From Flavobacteriales bacterium (lineage in GTDB: Bacteria > Bacteroidota > Bacteroidia > Flavobacteriales_D > Sanyastnellaceae), in contig PKEB01000026.1 in NCBI GenBank assembly GCA_002863125.1, positions 1-64,000 of the forward strand: a stretch of 64,000 nucleotides of DNA. Reading direction: 5' to 3'. This document shows, in pieces, positions 45,795 to 55,002 of the stretch. Each line of letters begins with the position of its first letter. The first letter of the stretch is position 1. Position numbers and translations under genes: made by a program. The notes below the pieces were generated by a model, which had not been told where the DNA came from, made no database searches, and saw only the letters and a list, made by a program, of their open reading frames with translations.

Positions 45795-46849
45795 TCCAAG
45801 TACTGCACGCGGTAGGCTACTGCACGTGTTCGCCTTGCGCCGGATGGATTCTGTACCGTCCAGCGATGGTCTGATTCCTCGAACACTTCGTCGAGCGCGC
45901 GGACCACTCCGGCTGGGGTGCCGACTTCTCGCAGCGCTTGTTCAAGCGCCGCCTTGTGCCAATCACTGGCTGCCCTGTTCAAATCCATCACCAATGCGTC
46001 GCGGTGGATGACGCGCTGCTGGTTCGAAGCGAATCGCTCATCGGTCGGGAGTTCAGGAATGCTCAGCACACGGCATAGCCCCTCGAATTGACGATCGTTG
46101 CCCACTGCGAGGACCACATGGCCGTCCGCGCATGCCAAAACGTCGCCGTAGGGGGCGATGTTGGGGTGTTGCCCGCCATTTCGGACGGGCGTATGGCCGT
46201 TGACCAGTTGGTTCGTGGCTTGATTGACAAGAGCGGTAATTCCACTGCCTTCTAACGATACTTCGGCAAAGAATCCGCACTTGCCGCCTGCGCGTGCGAG
46301 AAGCCCTTCCAACGCAGCCATCCGGATTTGGTGCGATGCCAAAACGTCCATCAGTGCCACGGGCATGCGTACGGGCGGACGGTCCTCAAATCCGTTCATG
46401 CCCATAAAACCCGTCTCCGCTTGAACGACGACGTCGTAGGCAAGGCGCTCGGGTGCGTCGTCGAATCCGACGAGTCGCACCCGGACGAGGTGGGGGTGCC
46501 GCGCTGCCAAATCCTCAGGCTCGAGGTTGAATTTGGTCAAATCCGACTGCTTGAAATTTTCGATAAGGACGTCGTGCGAGGCCAAGGCTTGTTCGAGCCA
46601 AACCTGTCCGGCAGCGGTCGCTAAATCCTGCCAGACAACCTCCTTTTCTCCGTTGGCCCCCTCGTAATAGGCCGAGGATGCGTTCTCGGCATTTTCGTGC
46701 TTGGTTTTCCAGCTGCGGGTGACATCACCGTGCGGCGGTCGTTCGACTTTGGTGACGTGTGCACCGCGTTCGGCCAGTGCCGTCCCCGCCAGCGGGCCGG
46801 CGAGGACGCTCGCCAATTCCAATACGCGCACGGATTCCAGTGGCCCCAT
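45791..46849 (-). CDS. family III CoA-transferase (CaiB/BaiF)
   Basis: The protein has 352 residues. N-terminal LELASVLAGPLAGTALAERGA and the catalytic Asp in MPVALMDVLASHQ (Asp near residue 168) match the family that moves CoA between acyl groups or racemises methylacyl-CoA. Central GNDRQFEGLCRVL and C-terminal VRALDEVFEE parts are intact. The substrate is unknown. It lies just downstream of the photolyase gene on the same strand. Confidence 0.9.
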   Translation of the reverse strand: MGPLESVRVLELASVLAGPLAGTALAERGAHVTKVERPPHGDVTRSWKTKHENAENASSAYYEGANGEKEVVWQDLATAAGQVWLEQALASHDVLIENFKQSDLTKFNLEPEDLAARHPHLVRVRLVGFDDAPERLAYDVVVQAETGFMGMNGFEDRPPVRMPVALMDVLASHQIRMAALEGLLARAGGKCGFFAEVSLEGSGITALVNQATNQLVNGHTPVRNGGQHPNIAPYGDVLACADGHVVLAVGNDRQFEGLCRVLSIPELPTDERFASNQQRVIHRDALVMDLNRAASDWHKAALEQALREVGTPAGVVRALDEVFEESDHRWTVQNPSGARRTRAVAYRVQYLD

Positions 46850-46858
46850 GGCGCTAAA

Positions 46859-48208
46859 TTACGCGCTGGGCTTCAACACAGATTGGTAGGTGTCGATGGC
46901 CCGTAGCCGCGCGGTTTTGTGGTCGACAATGGGGTTCGGATAGGCGGACGTACCATATTCAGGAACCCACTTGCGCACGTACCGCAATTCTTTGTCGAAT
47001 TTTTCGAGCTGGGAGGTGGGGTTGAAAACCCGGAAGTAGGGAGCCGCATCGCAGCCTGATCCCGAGGCCCACTGCCATCCGCCCACGTTTGAGGCGAGGT
47101 CAAAATCGAGAAGCTTCGCCGCAAAGTAGCGTTCGCCCCAGCGCCAATCCGTCAGCAGATGCTTGCACAGGAATGAGGCCACGACCATGCGCACACGGTT
47201 GTGCATGAAACCCGTGGCATTAAGTTCGCGCATGCCGGCGTCGACGAGGGGGTAGCCTGTTTTGCCCGCACACCAGGCCGCAAAATGCGCTTCGTTGTTG
47301 TCCCATGGTATGGCATCGTACGCCGGCCGGAAAGACCCTTCCACCGAGTGCGGGAAATGGTAGATGATCATTTGGTAGAAATCGCGCCAGATCAACTCGG
47401 TCGTCCATTTTTCGCTGTGCTGCAATCCTGCTCGCAGGGCTTGGCGAATGCCGATGGTGCCGAAGCGGAGGTGGAGGGAGAGGCGAGAGGTGCCGGGGAT
47501 GGCGGGGAAGTCCCGCTTGGCACCGTAGGCATCCAGCACCTCCGTTTCGATGTTCCGAGGCGGAACCAATTCATCCAATTCCGGACACGCTTCAAATCCC
47601 ATTTCGGCCAGCGATGGCACTTCTGCGTCGGTCACAGCGAGCCATGCTGCTGATTGCGCCTGCTCCAACGAGGGCGCTTCCGCATAATCCATGGCAGATA
47701 GGATTTTGCGCCACTTACGGCTGTACGGGGTGAACACCGTGTAAGGCTTCCCATCATCCTTCGTCACTTCATTTTTTTCCAGAATGACGCTGTCCTTGAC
47801 GCCTTTGAAGGTCACGTTGCGGCTGGCGAAAAAATCCGCCATGGCCCGGTCCCGCTCTTGGGCGTAGGGCTCATAATCTCGCCCAACGTGGACCGATGCT
47901 AGCGACATTCCTTGTACGTGCCACGTGTCCATCCACTCGTTCCATACGGTTTGTGGATTACCGTACCCTATTAATAGCTGCCCGCCAAAGGATTTTAACC
48001 GTTCACTGATGGCGTGCAGCTCACGGTGGAGAAACGCAACACGGCGATCGGATGGGTGTTCCAAGCGTTCCAAGATGTTCTGGTCAAAAATGAATGCGAT
48101 GGCCACGCGATCCGTTGAGGCGGCTTGTTCAAGAGCAGATAGAAGGGCCCGGTTATCCGCCAACCGCAAGTCTCGGCGCATCCAGTGTATGTGTAAGGAA
48201 GTTGACAA
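46859..48208 (-). CDS. phr: deoxyribodipyrimidine photolyase / cryptochrome
   Basis: The conserved start block is LHIHWMRRDLRLADNRALL. I chose TTG 48208 (MSTSLHIHWMRRDL); ATG 48271 adds 21 residues without homology, and ATG 48181 would cut into the conserved block. The ~449-residue protein has an N-terminal antenna domain (to about 180) and the FAD domain with NATGFMHNRVRMVVASF, WRWGERYFAAKLLDFD and SNVGGWQWASGSGCDA. It repairs UV pyrimidine dimers using blue light and fits a sunlit habitat. It is divergent from the cupredoxin gene. Confidence 0.93.
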   Translation of the reverse strand: MSTSLHIHWMRRDLRLADNRALLSALEQAASTDRVAIAFIFDQNILERLEHPSDRRVAFLHRELHAISERLKSFGGQLLIGYGNPQTVWNEWMDTWHVQGMSLASVHVGRDYEPYAQERDRAMADFFASRNVTFKGVKDSVILEKNEVTKDDGKPYTVFTPYSRKWRKILSAMDYAEAPSLEQAQSAAWLAVTDAEVPSLAEMGFEACPELDELVPPRNIETEVLDAYGAKRDFPAIPGTSRLSLHLRFGTIGIRQALRAGLQHSEKWTTELIWRDFYQMIIYHFPHSVEGSFRPAYDAIPWDNNEAHFAAWCAGKTGYPLVDAGMRELNATGFMHNRVRMVVASFLCKHLLTDWRWGERYFAAKLLDFDLASNVGGWQWASGSGCDAAPYFRVFNPTSQLEKFDKELRYVRKWVPEYGTSAYPNPIVDHKTARLRAIDTYQSVLKPSA

Positions 48209-48283
48209 ATTTTTCAAGCTGAAAGTGGAGCGAGCGTGAACCTTCTGAACTCCACACGGTTCTGTTCTCATAACCTTGTTAAA

Positions 48284-50179
48284 ATGAAAAAAGTTTTTTA
48301 CCTCTTTGGGCTAATGGCCCTCTTTTATGGGAACCAGTTGGTTGCCCAAGACAATCCCTGCGGTGTCGAAGGCGTCGTCGTAGAAGCGTCCAATTATCAA
48401 TACGCTCCGGCGGCTCTCGAAATTGAGGCTGGACAGACCGTTGCGTGGGTAAACGTCGGCGGTTTTCACGACGTGAACGGTGTTGAAAGCTCGATTGGCG
48501 AAAACTGGAATAATCCAGAAACATTTTCGACCGGAGCGGTAACGGGGAATATGGAGGGAGTCTGCATCGGCACGCACACGTTTACCGTTGAAGGAACCTA
48601 CGACTACGATTGTTCAATTGGGAATCACGCCGCAAATGGTATGGTTGCTACCATCACGGTCAACCCCGCACAGATGAACACCACGGTTGTGGATATAATC
48701 GTCAATAGCGAAGATCACACCTTGCTGGAAGCGGCTGTTGTTGCAGCAGGTTTGGCTGATGCTTTGAGCGGTGAGGGACCTTTCACAGTATTCGCCCCGA
48801 CCGATGCAGCCATCGTTGCGTTGACAGAAGCGCTTGAAATCACCGCAGACGAGTTGTTGGCATTGCCAAACCTCGGCGACATTCTCCAGTACCACGTTGT
48901 CGGCGCTGAGGCGTATTCAACCGATCTGAGCGACGGACAAGAAATCGAGACCCTCTTGGGAGAAAACGTAACCGTGAACATCACAGCCGATGGAGTTTTC
49001 ATCAACAACGCCCAAGTCACCGCTGCGGATGTGGCCGCTGACAATGGGGTGGTGCACGTAATCGACGCGGTTTTGTTGCCGCCCGCACCGCCGACCAACA
49101 CCGTGGTTGATATCATCGTGAACAGCGAAGACCACACGTTGCTCGAAGCAGCCGTTGGTGCAGTTGGTTTGGCTGACGCGTTGAGCGCAGAAGGTCCTTT
49201 TACTGTGTTCGCACCAACCGATGATGCGTTCACCGCTTTAACGGAGGCCTTGGATGTGACGGTCGACGAACTGTTGGCTTACCCCTTGTTGCCAGCAGTA
49301 TTGCAGTATCACGTTGTGGGTGCTGAGGCCTACTCGACTGATTTGACGGATGGTCAGGAAATTGAGACCTTGCTCGGAGAAGACGTGACGGTTAGTATCA
49401 CTACGGACGGTGTCTTCATCAACAACGCTCAGGTCATTGTCGCGGATCTTGCCGCCGATAACGGTGTGGTGCATGTCATCGATGCTGTACTGTTGCCCGA
49501 GCTCGAGGAAGAAACCACGGTTGTGGACATCATCGTTGAAAGCGAAGATCACACCTTGCTCGAAGCAGCTGTAGTAACAGCGGGCTTGGTTGACGCGTTA
49601 AGCGGTGAGGGTCCTTTCACGGTCTTTGCCCCGACCGATGCAGCCGTCGTCGCTTTGACAGAAGCGCTTGAAATCACAGCCGATGACTTGTTGGCATTGC
49701 CCAACCTCGCGGACATTCTCAAGTACCACGTGGTGGGCGCTGAAGCCTTCGCTGCTGACTTGACCGATGGTCAGTTGATTGAGACGCTGGAAGGCAGTAA
49801 CGTAACAGTAAGCATCACTGCTGATGGCGTCTTCATCAACGACGCACAGGTCACGGTTGCCGACTTGGAAGCGGACAACGGAGTGGTGCACGTCATCAAC
49901 GCAGTTTTGTTGCCTCCAACGACGGACGTAACCGAATTGACTTCGTTTGAATTGAGCATTTACCCCAACCCGGTACACGGAGGGACATTCACAGTATGCG
50001 GAGCATGGGAATCCGGCGCGAGCATTGAGGTGTTCGAGTTGACCGGCCGAAAAGTGTTTGAAACCACTTCTACGCAAACTACAGTAATCGTTTCCACCGA
50101 TGGATGGGAAGCGGGCTCCTATGCCGTACGCATCACGGATGGCGCTCGTACGGCAACACGATTGTTTCTGGTTGATTGA
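48284..50179 (+). CDS. secreted cupredoxin and triple FAS1 protein with T9SS signal
   Basis: ATG 48284 (MKKVFYLFGLMALFYGN) gives a signal peptide ending VAQ. Residues 20-130 are a cupredoxin with candidate copper ligands His62, Cys110, His115, Met120; the C-x4-H-x4-M loop is auracyanin-like. Three FAS1 domains start at residues 134, 273 and 412 (TVVDIIV...; GPFTVFAPTD; NGVVHVIDAVLLP), each exactly 139 residues apart. Residues ~555-631 (SIYPNPVHGG ... GSYAVRI) are a type A T9SS domain. A surface copper protein with adhesive or matrix-binding modules is inferred. A TAACCTTG box ends 5 nt before the ATG. Confidence 0.9.
   Translation: MKKVFYLFGLMALFYGNQLVAQDNPCGVEGVVVEASNYQYAPAALEIEAGQTVAWVNVGGFHDVNGVESSIGENWNNPETFSTGAVTGNMEGVCIGTHTFTVEGTYDYDCSIGNHAANGMVATITVNPAQMNTTVVDIIVNSEDHTLLEAAVVAAGLADALSGEGPFTVFAPTDAAIVALTEALEITADELLALPNLGDILQYHVVGAEAYSTDLSDGQEIETLLGENVTVNITADGVFINNAQVTAADVAADNGVVHVIDAVLLPPAPPTNTVVDIIVNSEDHTLLEAAVGAVGLADALSAEGPFTVFAPTDDAFTALTEALDVTVDELLAYPLLPAVLQYHVVGAEAYSTDLTDGQEIETLLGEDVTVSITTDGVFINNAQVIVADLAADNGVVHVIDAVLLPELEEETTVVDIIVESEDHTLLEAAVVTAGLVDALSGEGPFTVFAPTDAAVVALTEALEITADDLLALPNLADILKYHVVGAEAFAADLTDGQLIETLEGSNVTVSITADGVFINDAQVTVADLEADNGVVHVINAVLLPPTTDVTELTSFELSIYPNPVHGGTFTVCGAWESGASIEVFELTGRKVFETTSTQTTVIVSTDGWEAGSYAVRITDGARTATRLFLVD
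48683..49933. repeat. three 417-bp tandem repeats (FAS1 domains)
   Basis: Units start at 48683, 49100 and 49517, with an exact period of 417 bp (139 codons). Units 1 and 3 are closest (shared runs such as gcgaagatcacaccttgct); unit 2 has diverged in its N-terminal half (TALTEALDVTVDELLAYPLL). The pattern indicates duplication within the gene. Confidence 0.9.
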
Positions 50180-50200
50180 TTCTCAGACCGATTGACTAGC

Positions 50201-50232
50201 AGCGGGCCGGCCCTCAGGGTTGGCCCGCTTTT
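50201..50232. terminator. terminator after the cupredoxin-FAS1 gene
   Basis: Stem AGCGGGCC / GGCCCGCT around a GC-rich loop, followed by TTTTATTT. It separates the two convergent genes and lies 22 nt after the stop of the plus-strand gene. Confidence 0.85.
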
Positions 50233-50234
50233 AT

Positions 50235-51143
50235 TTATACCAAATCGGCTAAGGCCTCGTCGAGGTCTGTGTATTGAAAAGCGAATCCGTCATTCGTGAT
50301 GCGCTCCGCGGCCACTCGCTGCGAGGAAAGCACAACGGAGGCCATTTCGCCATAGACGAGCTTCAAGGCAAGTGGCGGCACGCGCGGCGCCCAAAAAGGC
50401 CGATGGCACGCTTTGGCAATTGCTTGAGAAAGAGCCTTGTTGGTCACAGGCTGAGGTGCCACCACATTGTACGCGCCTGCAGCCTTCGGTTCGTTGAGGG
50501 CCCATGAAAACGCACGTTGCACATCGATTTCGTGCACCCAGGATTGCCACTGTTCGCCACTGCCCACGGCTGATCCAAGTCCGAGTTGAAAGATGGGCAA
50601 CAGCTTACCCAGCATCCCGCCGCGGGGCGATAACACCAAACCAATGCGCAGGGACACCGTACGCAATCCGAGTGCCCCGAGCTCGGCCACGCCGGACTCC
50701 CATGCACGAACGACGTCGGCCAGAAAGCCCTCATCCGCGGGGCTCTCCTCGTCATGCCAATCCTGCCCACTGGGGTAGAGACCAATGGCACTCGCGCCAA
50801 CGCAAACCGCCGGCCGCTCGTCCTCCGGAAGCGCGGCAATTGCTTGGGCCAGGAGTGCCGTCGACTGAGTGCGACTGTTGAGGATCGCCTTCTTGGCAGT
50901 GGCCGTCCAGCGTTGAGCGACCGGAGCACCAGCGAGATGCAGAATTCCACTCACGTTGGTCACCGCGTCCGGGGCGATTTCCATGGTACTTGGGTTCCAC
51001 CGCACGAACTCGAGCAACGGGTTCGCGCTGGGTTGTGGGTTGCGGGTCAGCACCTTGACAGGCTGGTTCTGACGCACCAACGCGTCGACAATGGGTTGGC
51101 CGATCAAACCTGTTCCCCCTGTGACGAGAATGAATCTCTTCAT
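50235..51143 (-). CDS. TIGR01777 (YfcH/SDR39U1) epimerase
   Basis: ATG 51143 gives MKRFILVTGGTGLIGQPIVD with the NAD(P) motif TGGTGLIG; 302 residues. The family pattern continues with VGASAIGLYPSGQD, the WESGVAEL region and the C-terminal PFWAPRVPPLALKLVYGEMA. It is an atypical short-chain dehydrogenase of unknown substrate, widespread and conserved. The 58 bp upstream separate it from the divergent LVIVD gene. Confidence 0.92.
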   Translation of the reverse strand: MKRFILVTGGTGLIGQPIVDALVRQNQPVKVLTRNPQPSANPLLEFVRWNPSTMEIAPDAVTNVSGILHLAGAPVAQRWTATAKKAILNSRTQSTALLAQAIAALPEDERPAVCVGASAIGLYPSGQDWHDEESPADEGFLADVVRAWESGVAELGALGLRTVSLRIGLVLSPRGGMLGKLLPIFQLGLGSAVGSGEQWQSWVHEIDVQRAFSWALNEPKAAGAYNVVAPQPVTNKALSQAIAKACHRPFWAPRVPPLALKLVYGEMASVVLSSQRVAAERITNDGFAFQYTDLDEALADLV

Positions 51144-51201
51144 AGAAATCAAACAAGCCGCGGTGGCTATTTGTTGTAATTTCGAAGAAGAACTCCCTGC
51201 C

Positions 51202-53085
51202 ATGCTGACCTCGTTTTTTACCTGCACATTAAGTGTTTTACGTCACGTTCAAACCGGCACCTTAACCGCCGGTATTTTAGTTGTCACTGGTACCACCTGT
51301 TGTTCTGTTGTTGCTTGGGGCCAAACCCCCTGCGAGGGAGGCTATGCCGATGGATTTCCGTGTGACAGAATGACGCTGTTGTCCTCGATGAGCAATGCCG
51401 AATTAAATGGAACGGGCGCCAATGACGTCTGGGGCTGGACCGACCCGGTGACGGGCGTGGAGTATGCTTTGGTGGGTGAGCGTCAAGGCTTGGCCATAGT
51501 CGATTTGAGTGACCCGACAGCGCCCTTCTTAGCGGCTTTTATGCCAACGCAGACCATTTCGAGCACATGGCGTGACATGAAAGTCTACGACGACCATGCC
51601 TACGTCGTGTCCGAGGCCAATGGGCATGGATTGCAGATCTTGGATTTGAATCAACTGCGTGAATTATCGGAATTCCCTGCGACCTTGGAGCCGACCAACT
51701 GGCTAGACACCTTTTCTGACGCACACAACGTTGTCATCGACGAAGGATCTGGGCTGCTTTACGCCGTGGGTACTAATCTTGCCGGTGGCGGTATCGTAGC
51801 GTTTGATCTATCAGATCCGGCATCGCCGATTTTGGTCGGGGACTACAGCGAGGCAGGATACACGCACGACGCGCAAGGAGTTGTCTACAATGGGCCCGAT
51901 AGCGACTTTGCTGGTAAATCCATCATATTCGGAGCCAACGCCAACAAGCTTGCCATCTTGGATGCCACGGATCCGAGCGACATTGCCACGGTGAGCATCA
52001 CGAATTATGATTATTCTTACACCCACCAATGCTGGTTGACCGAGGATCACAAATACTTGCTGCTCGGCGATGAACTCGATGAGCAGAACCAGGGGATAAA
52101 CACGCGAACCTTGATTTTTGATGTTCAGGACCTGAGTGATCCAGTGTTGATTGGCGAACATTTTTCGGATTTAACAGCTATCGATCACAACCAATATGTG
52201 GTTGGGAATTTGCTCTTCCAAGCCAATTATAGCGCTGGCTTACGAATGCTATCGTTGACAGATGTCGCCGCTGGAGAATTGACTGAAATAGGATATTTTG
52301 ATGTCGACCCCATGACCGACGCGGCACAGTGCACAGGTTCTTGGTCAACATATCCTTACTTCGAGTCTGGTACCGTGGTTGTTACATCTATTGAAGATGG
52401 CATTTACGTCGTTCGTCCGAAATTCATCGATGTCGAAGTGGTGAATCCATCAATCTGTCAAGGGGAGGATTTGTTCGTGTTCATCGAATTACTGTCCGGA
52501 CTCTTGCCACCTTTTGAGTTAAGTATCCCTAATCTACCTACTGGAGCGAACGTGGAGAACTTTCAATTCGAGTTAGATGAGCCGGGTAGTTTCGTTTGCA
52601 CGGTGACGGGTCTGACTGAGTGGACTGGAGATCAATCGCTGACTGTGCAGGTGGATTCGCCGCTGAATCAAGTCCGCGAATCGTTTGAGTTCTCACTCGA
52701 GCCTAGTACTATCTGGTACGCCGATGCGGATGGAGACGGCTACGGCGATACCGCTGTGACTACCTTGGCGTGCTCTGAGCCTGTGGGGTACACATCGGAT
52801 GCAACCGATTGCAACGACGCCTCGGCTGTGGTATACCCAGGTGCACCTGGCACTGAACAGGGGCTGGACAACAACTGCGATGGGTTCATCACTGGAAATG
52901 AGGAAGTGGGGTGTCCGGGCGACTTCAATTCCGATGGTGTTATCTCCGTGGCCGATCTGCTGATCTACCTCGGGGAATTCGGATGCGAGGAGAATTGTAC
53001 GGCTGACTTTGACCTGGACGGGCTGGTCAACATCGGGGATTTGCTGGGCTTTCTGTCCGTCTTCGGGGCGCCGTGTCCCAGCTGA
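51202..53085 (+). CDS. LVIVD-repeat secreted protein with MopE and dockerin-like tail
   Basis: ATG 51202 gives a long signal sequence (GILVVTGTTCCSVVAWGQ). The 627-residue protein has a beta-propeller of LVIVD type (about 45-410; GLAIVDLSDPTAPFLAAF, GIVAFDLSDPASPILVGDY), as in choice-of-anchor B proteins. An Ig-like linker follows, then a MopE-type Cys/Asp motif (DADGDGYGD ... DCNDASAVVYPG) and two EF-hand/dockerin-like loops (DFNSDGVISVADLLIYL, DFDLDGLVNIGDLLGFL). There is no T9SS domain. Calcium-dependent anchoring is inferred. GC content is lower (about 45-50 %) than in neighbours. Confidence 0.8.
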   Translation: MLTSFFTCTLSVLRHVQTGTLTAGILVVTGTTCCSVVAWGQTPCEGGYADGFPCDRMTLLSSMSNAELNGTGANDVWGWTDPVTGVEYALVGERQGLAIVDLSDPTAPFLAAFMPTQTISSTWRDMKVYDDHAYVVSEANGHGLQILDLNQLRELSEFPATLEPTNWLDTFSDAHNVVIDEGSGLLYAVGTNLAGGGIVAFDLSDPASPILVGDYSEAGYTHDAQGVVYNGPDSDFAGKSIIFGANANKLAILDATDPSDIATVSITNYDYSYTHQCWLTEDHKYLLLGDELDEQNQGINTRTLIFDVQDLSDPVLIGEHFSDLTAIDHNQYVVGNLLFQANYSAGLRMLSLTDVAAGELTEIGYFDVDPMTDAAQCTGSWSTYPYFESGTVVVTSIEDGIYVVRPKFIDVEVVNPSICQGEDLFVFIELLSGLLPPFELSIPNLPTGANVENFQFELDEPGSFVCTVTGLTEWTGDQSLTVQVDSPLNQVRESFEFSLEPSTIWYADADGDGYGDTAVTTLACSEPVGYTSDATDCNDASAVVYPGAPGTEQGLDNNCDGFITGNEEVGCPGDFNSDGVISVADLLIYLGEFGCEENCTADFDLDGLVNIGDLLGFLSVFGAPCPS

Positions 53086-53091
53086 GGGGCG

Positions 53092-54996
53092 TCAGACCGG
53101 CTCCGTCTGTTGTTCGACCATGCGGGCGTAGAGCCCACCGGCCTTGGCTAAATCGCTTGGTGCCCCGGATTCCACGACCCGTCCCGCATCGAGCACCACC
53201 ACCTGATCGGCACCGCGGATGCTGCTGATGCGGTGCGAGATGAGCAAGACGGCCGCTTCGTTGCCGCGTTCGCGGATGGACTTGAGAATGACCTCTTCGG
53301 TTTCTGTGTCCACCGCGGAAAGGCAGTCGTCCAAGATGAGCAATGGCGGCTTCCTCAAAAATGCCCGGGCAATGGAGATGCGCTGCTTCTGTCCGCCGCT
53401 GAGGTTAACACCGCGTTCACCCAAAACCGTTTCGTAGCCGTTTTCGAACCCTTCGATGTTGTGCGCAACGTGCGCCTCGACTGCTGCGCCTTGGATGGAT
53501 GCCAAGTCCGCCTCTTCGTCCGCCAACCCAAAGGCGATGTTCCCCGCGATGGAATCGGAGAACAAGAATACGTCCTGCGGGACGTAGCCCGTCAATTGGC
53601 GAAAAGCGTCCAGGTTCCATTCGGTCAACGACCGCCCATTGAGTTTGACCTGTCCTGAAGAAGGGTCCACGATGCGCATGGCCAGTTGAGCGATGGTGGA
53701 CTTGCCGCTGCCGGTGCGTCCTGTGATGGCCACGACCTGACCTGGCTGGACCGAGAAGTTGACTCCTTGCAGTGCCTCGATTCCAGTCTCGGGATACCGG
53801 TAGCTGACGTTGTCAAACACCAGTGATTCCAATGCAGTCGAAGGGGCTGAGTCGGTAGTCGCTGGCGATTGAATCAGCGGTGCGGCTTCCATGAAGTCGT
53901 TGATGCGTTCCATGGAGGCTTCCGCTTTTTGCACGAGGGAGGTGACCCAACCGACCGACGCAAAGGGCCACGTCAACAGGTTGACGTAAAAAACAAATTG
54001 GAAGATGTGCCCGACTTCCAACTCACCGGCGATGACCCGTTGGCCACCGATGTAGATGGTCAAAATGGTGCTCAGACCGACGAGCAGGACAATGATTGGC
54101 ATGAACAGCGCCTCCGTCTTCACGAGGTCCAGTGCACTCGCTTTGTAGCGATCGGCTTCCTTGGAAAAACGCGTGGCTGCGTCGTTTTCCCGCTGGAATG
54201 ATTTCAACACACGGATGCCGGCGATGTGCTGCTGAACGAACGTGCTCAAGCCGCTTTGTTGCCGCTGAACCGCTTCGCTTTGTCGGTTGATGCGCGAGCT
54301 GACAAAGTAGATGCCCACGGACATCAGCGGCAGCGGCAGCAGGGCGTAGAGCGTCAGTTTCCAATCGATGTACACCATCACACTTACCACCAAAAGGATG
54401 AGCATGGTCAGATTCAGGGTGTACATGATGGCCGGACCGAGGTACATCCGAACCTTGCTGACGTCCTCGCTGATTCGGTTCATTAAATCGCCCGTGTCTT
54501 GCACCTTGTAAAACGTTGCATCGAGGCGTTGGTATTGATCGAAGATGGTGCCTTTGAGATCGTACTCAATCCGCCGGGACATGACGATGATGGTCTGCCG
54601 GGTGAAGAAGAGAAAAATGCCTTTGAGCAGGTAGGCCAGCAGGAACAGCCCCGCTTGCCAAAATGCGAGGCGCTTCATCCAAGCCAGTGCGTCTTGTTTG
54701 CCATTCAGCACCGGGGCCCATTCCGCGACGCCTCCCTCGAACCGCGTGCGGATCCATTCCAGCGTGCGCGGGAATTCAGGGGCAGCGGCCTGTGCAAACA
54801 CTTCGGCCTCCGATTGCCCTTCGCGCAAGGGAGCGAGGAACGCCTCATCCACGGCTTTCATGGCGTTGACACCCTCTCCGATGAGGCTCGGCGCGTAGAC
54901 CGCAAAGACGTTGGTGAAAAAAATGAAGACGATGCCGCCCAGCAGCAGATGCGGATACTTCGCGATGTAAGGATTCAGTTTCCAGAGCTCACGCAT
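53092..54996 (-). CDS. ABC exporter (fused permease-ATPase, MdlB/MsbA type)
   Basis: 634 residues: six membrane spans (about 18-330), then an ATPase domain with Walker A GRTGSGKST (near 415), Q-loop GYVPQDVFLF, signature LSGGQKQ, Walker B LLILDDCLSAVD and H-loop SHRISSI. The residue after the Walker B Asp is Asp instead of the catalytic Glu, as in the degenerate half of heterodimeric exporters such as BmrC/YheI. No partner gene is adjacent. Probable substrates: lipids or drugs. It is downstream of the TonB-dependent receptor by 6 nt. Confidence 0.9.
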   Translation of the reverse strand: MRELWKLNPYIAKYPHLLLGGIVFIFFTNVFAVYAPSLIGEGVNAMKAVDEAFLAPLREGQSEAEVFAQAAAPEFPRTLEWIRTRFEGGVAEWAPVLNGKQDALAWMKRLAFWQAGLFLLAYLLKGIFLFFTRQTIIVMSRRIEYDLKGTIFDQYQRLDATFYKVQDTGDLMNRISEDVSKVRMYLGPAIMYTLNLTMLILLVVSVMVYIDWKLTLYALLPLPLMSVGIYFVSSRINRQSEAVQRQQSGLSTFVQQHIAGIRVLKSFQRENDAATRFSKEADRYKASALDLVKTEALFMPIIVLLVGLSTILTIYIGGQRVIAGELEVGHIFQFVFYVNLLTWPFASVGWVTSLVQKAEASMERINDFMEAAPLIQSPATTDSAPSTALESLVFDNVSYRYPETGIEALQGVNFSVQPGQVVAITGRTGSGKSTIAQLAMRIVDPSSGQVKLNGRSLTEWNLDAFRQLTGYVPQDVFLFSDSIAGNIAFGLADEEADLASIQGAAVEAHVAHNIEGFENGYETVLGERGVNLSGGQKQRISIARAFLRKPPLLILDDCLSAVDTETEEVILKSIRERGNEAAVLLISHRISSIRGADQVVVLDAGRVVESGAPSDLAKAGGLYARMVEQQTEPV

Positions 54997-55002
54997 GCCG
55001 CA

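Noticed and set aside
48683-49933. Repeat array as a CRISPR
   Set aside because: The 417-bp units are coding FAS1 domains without spacers.
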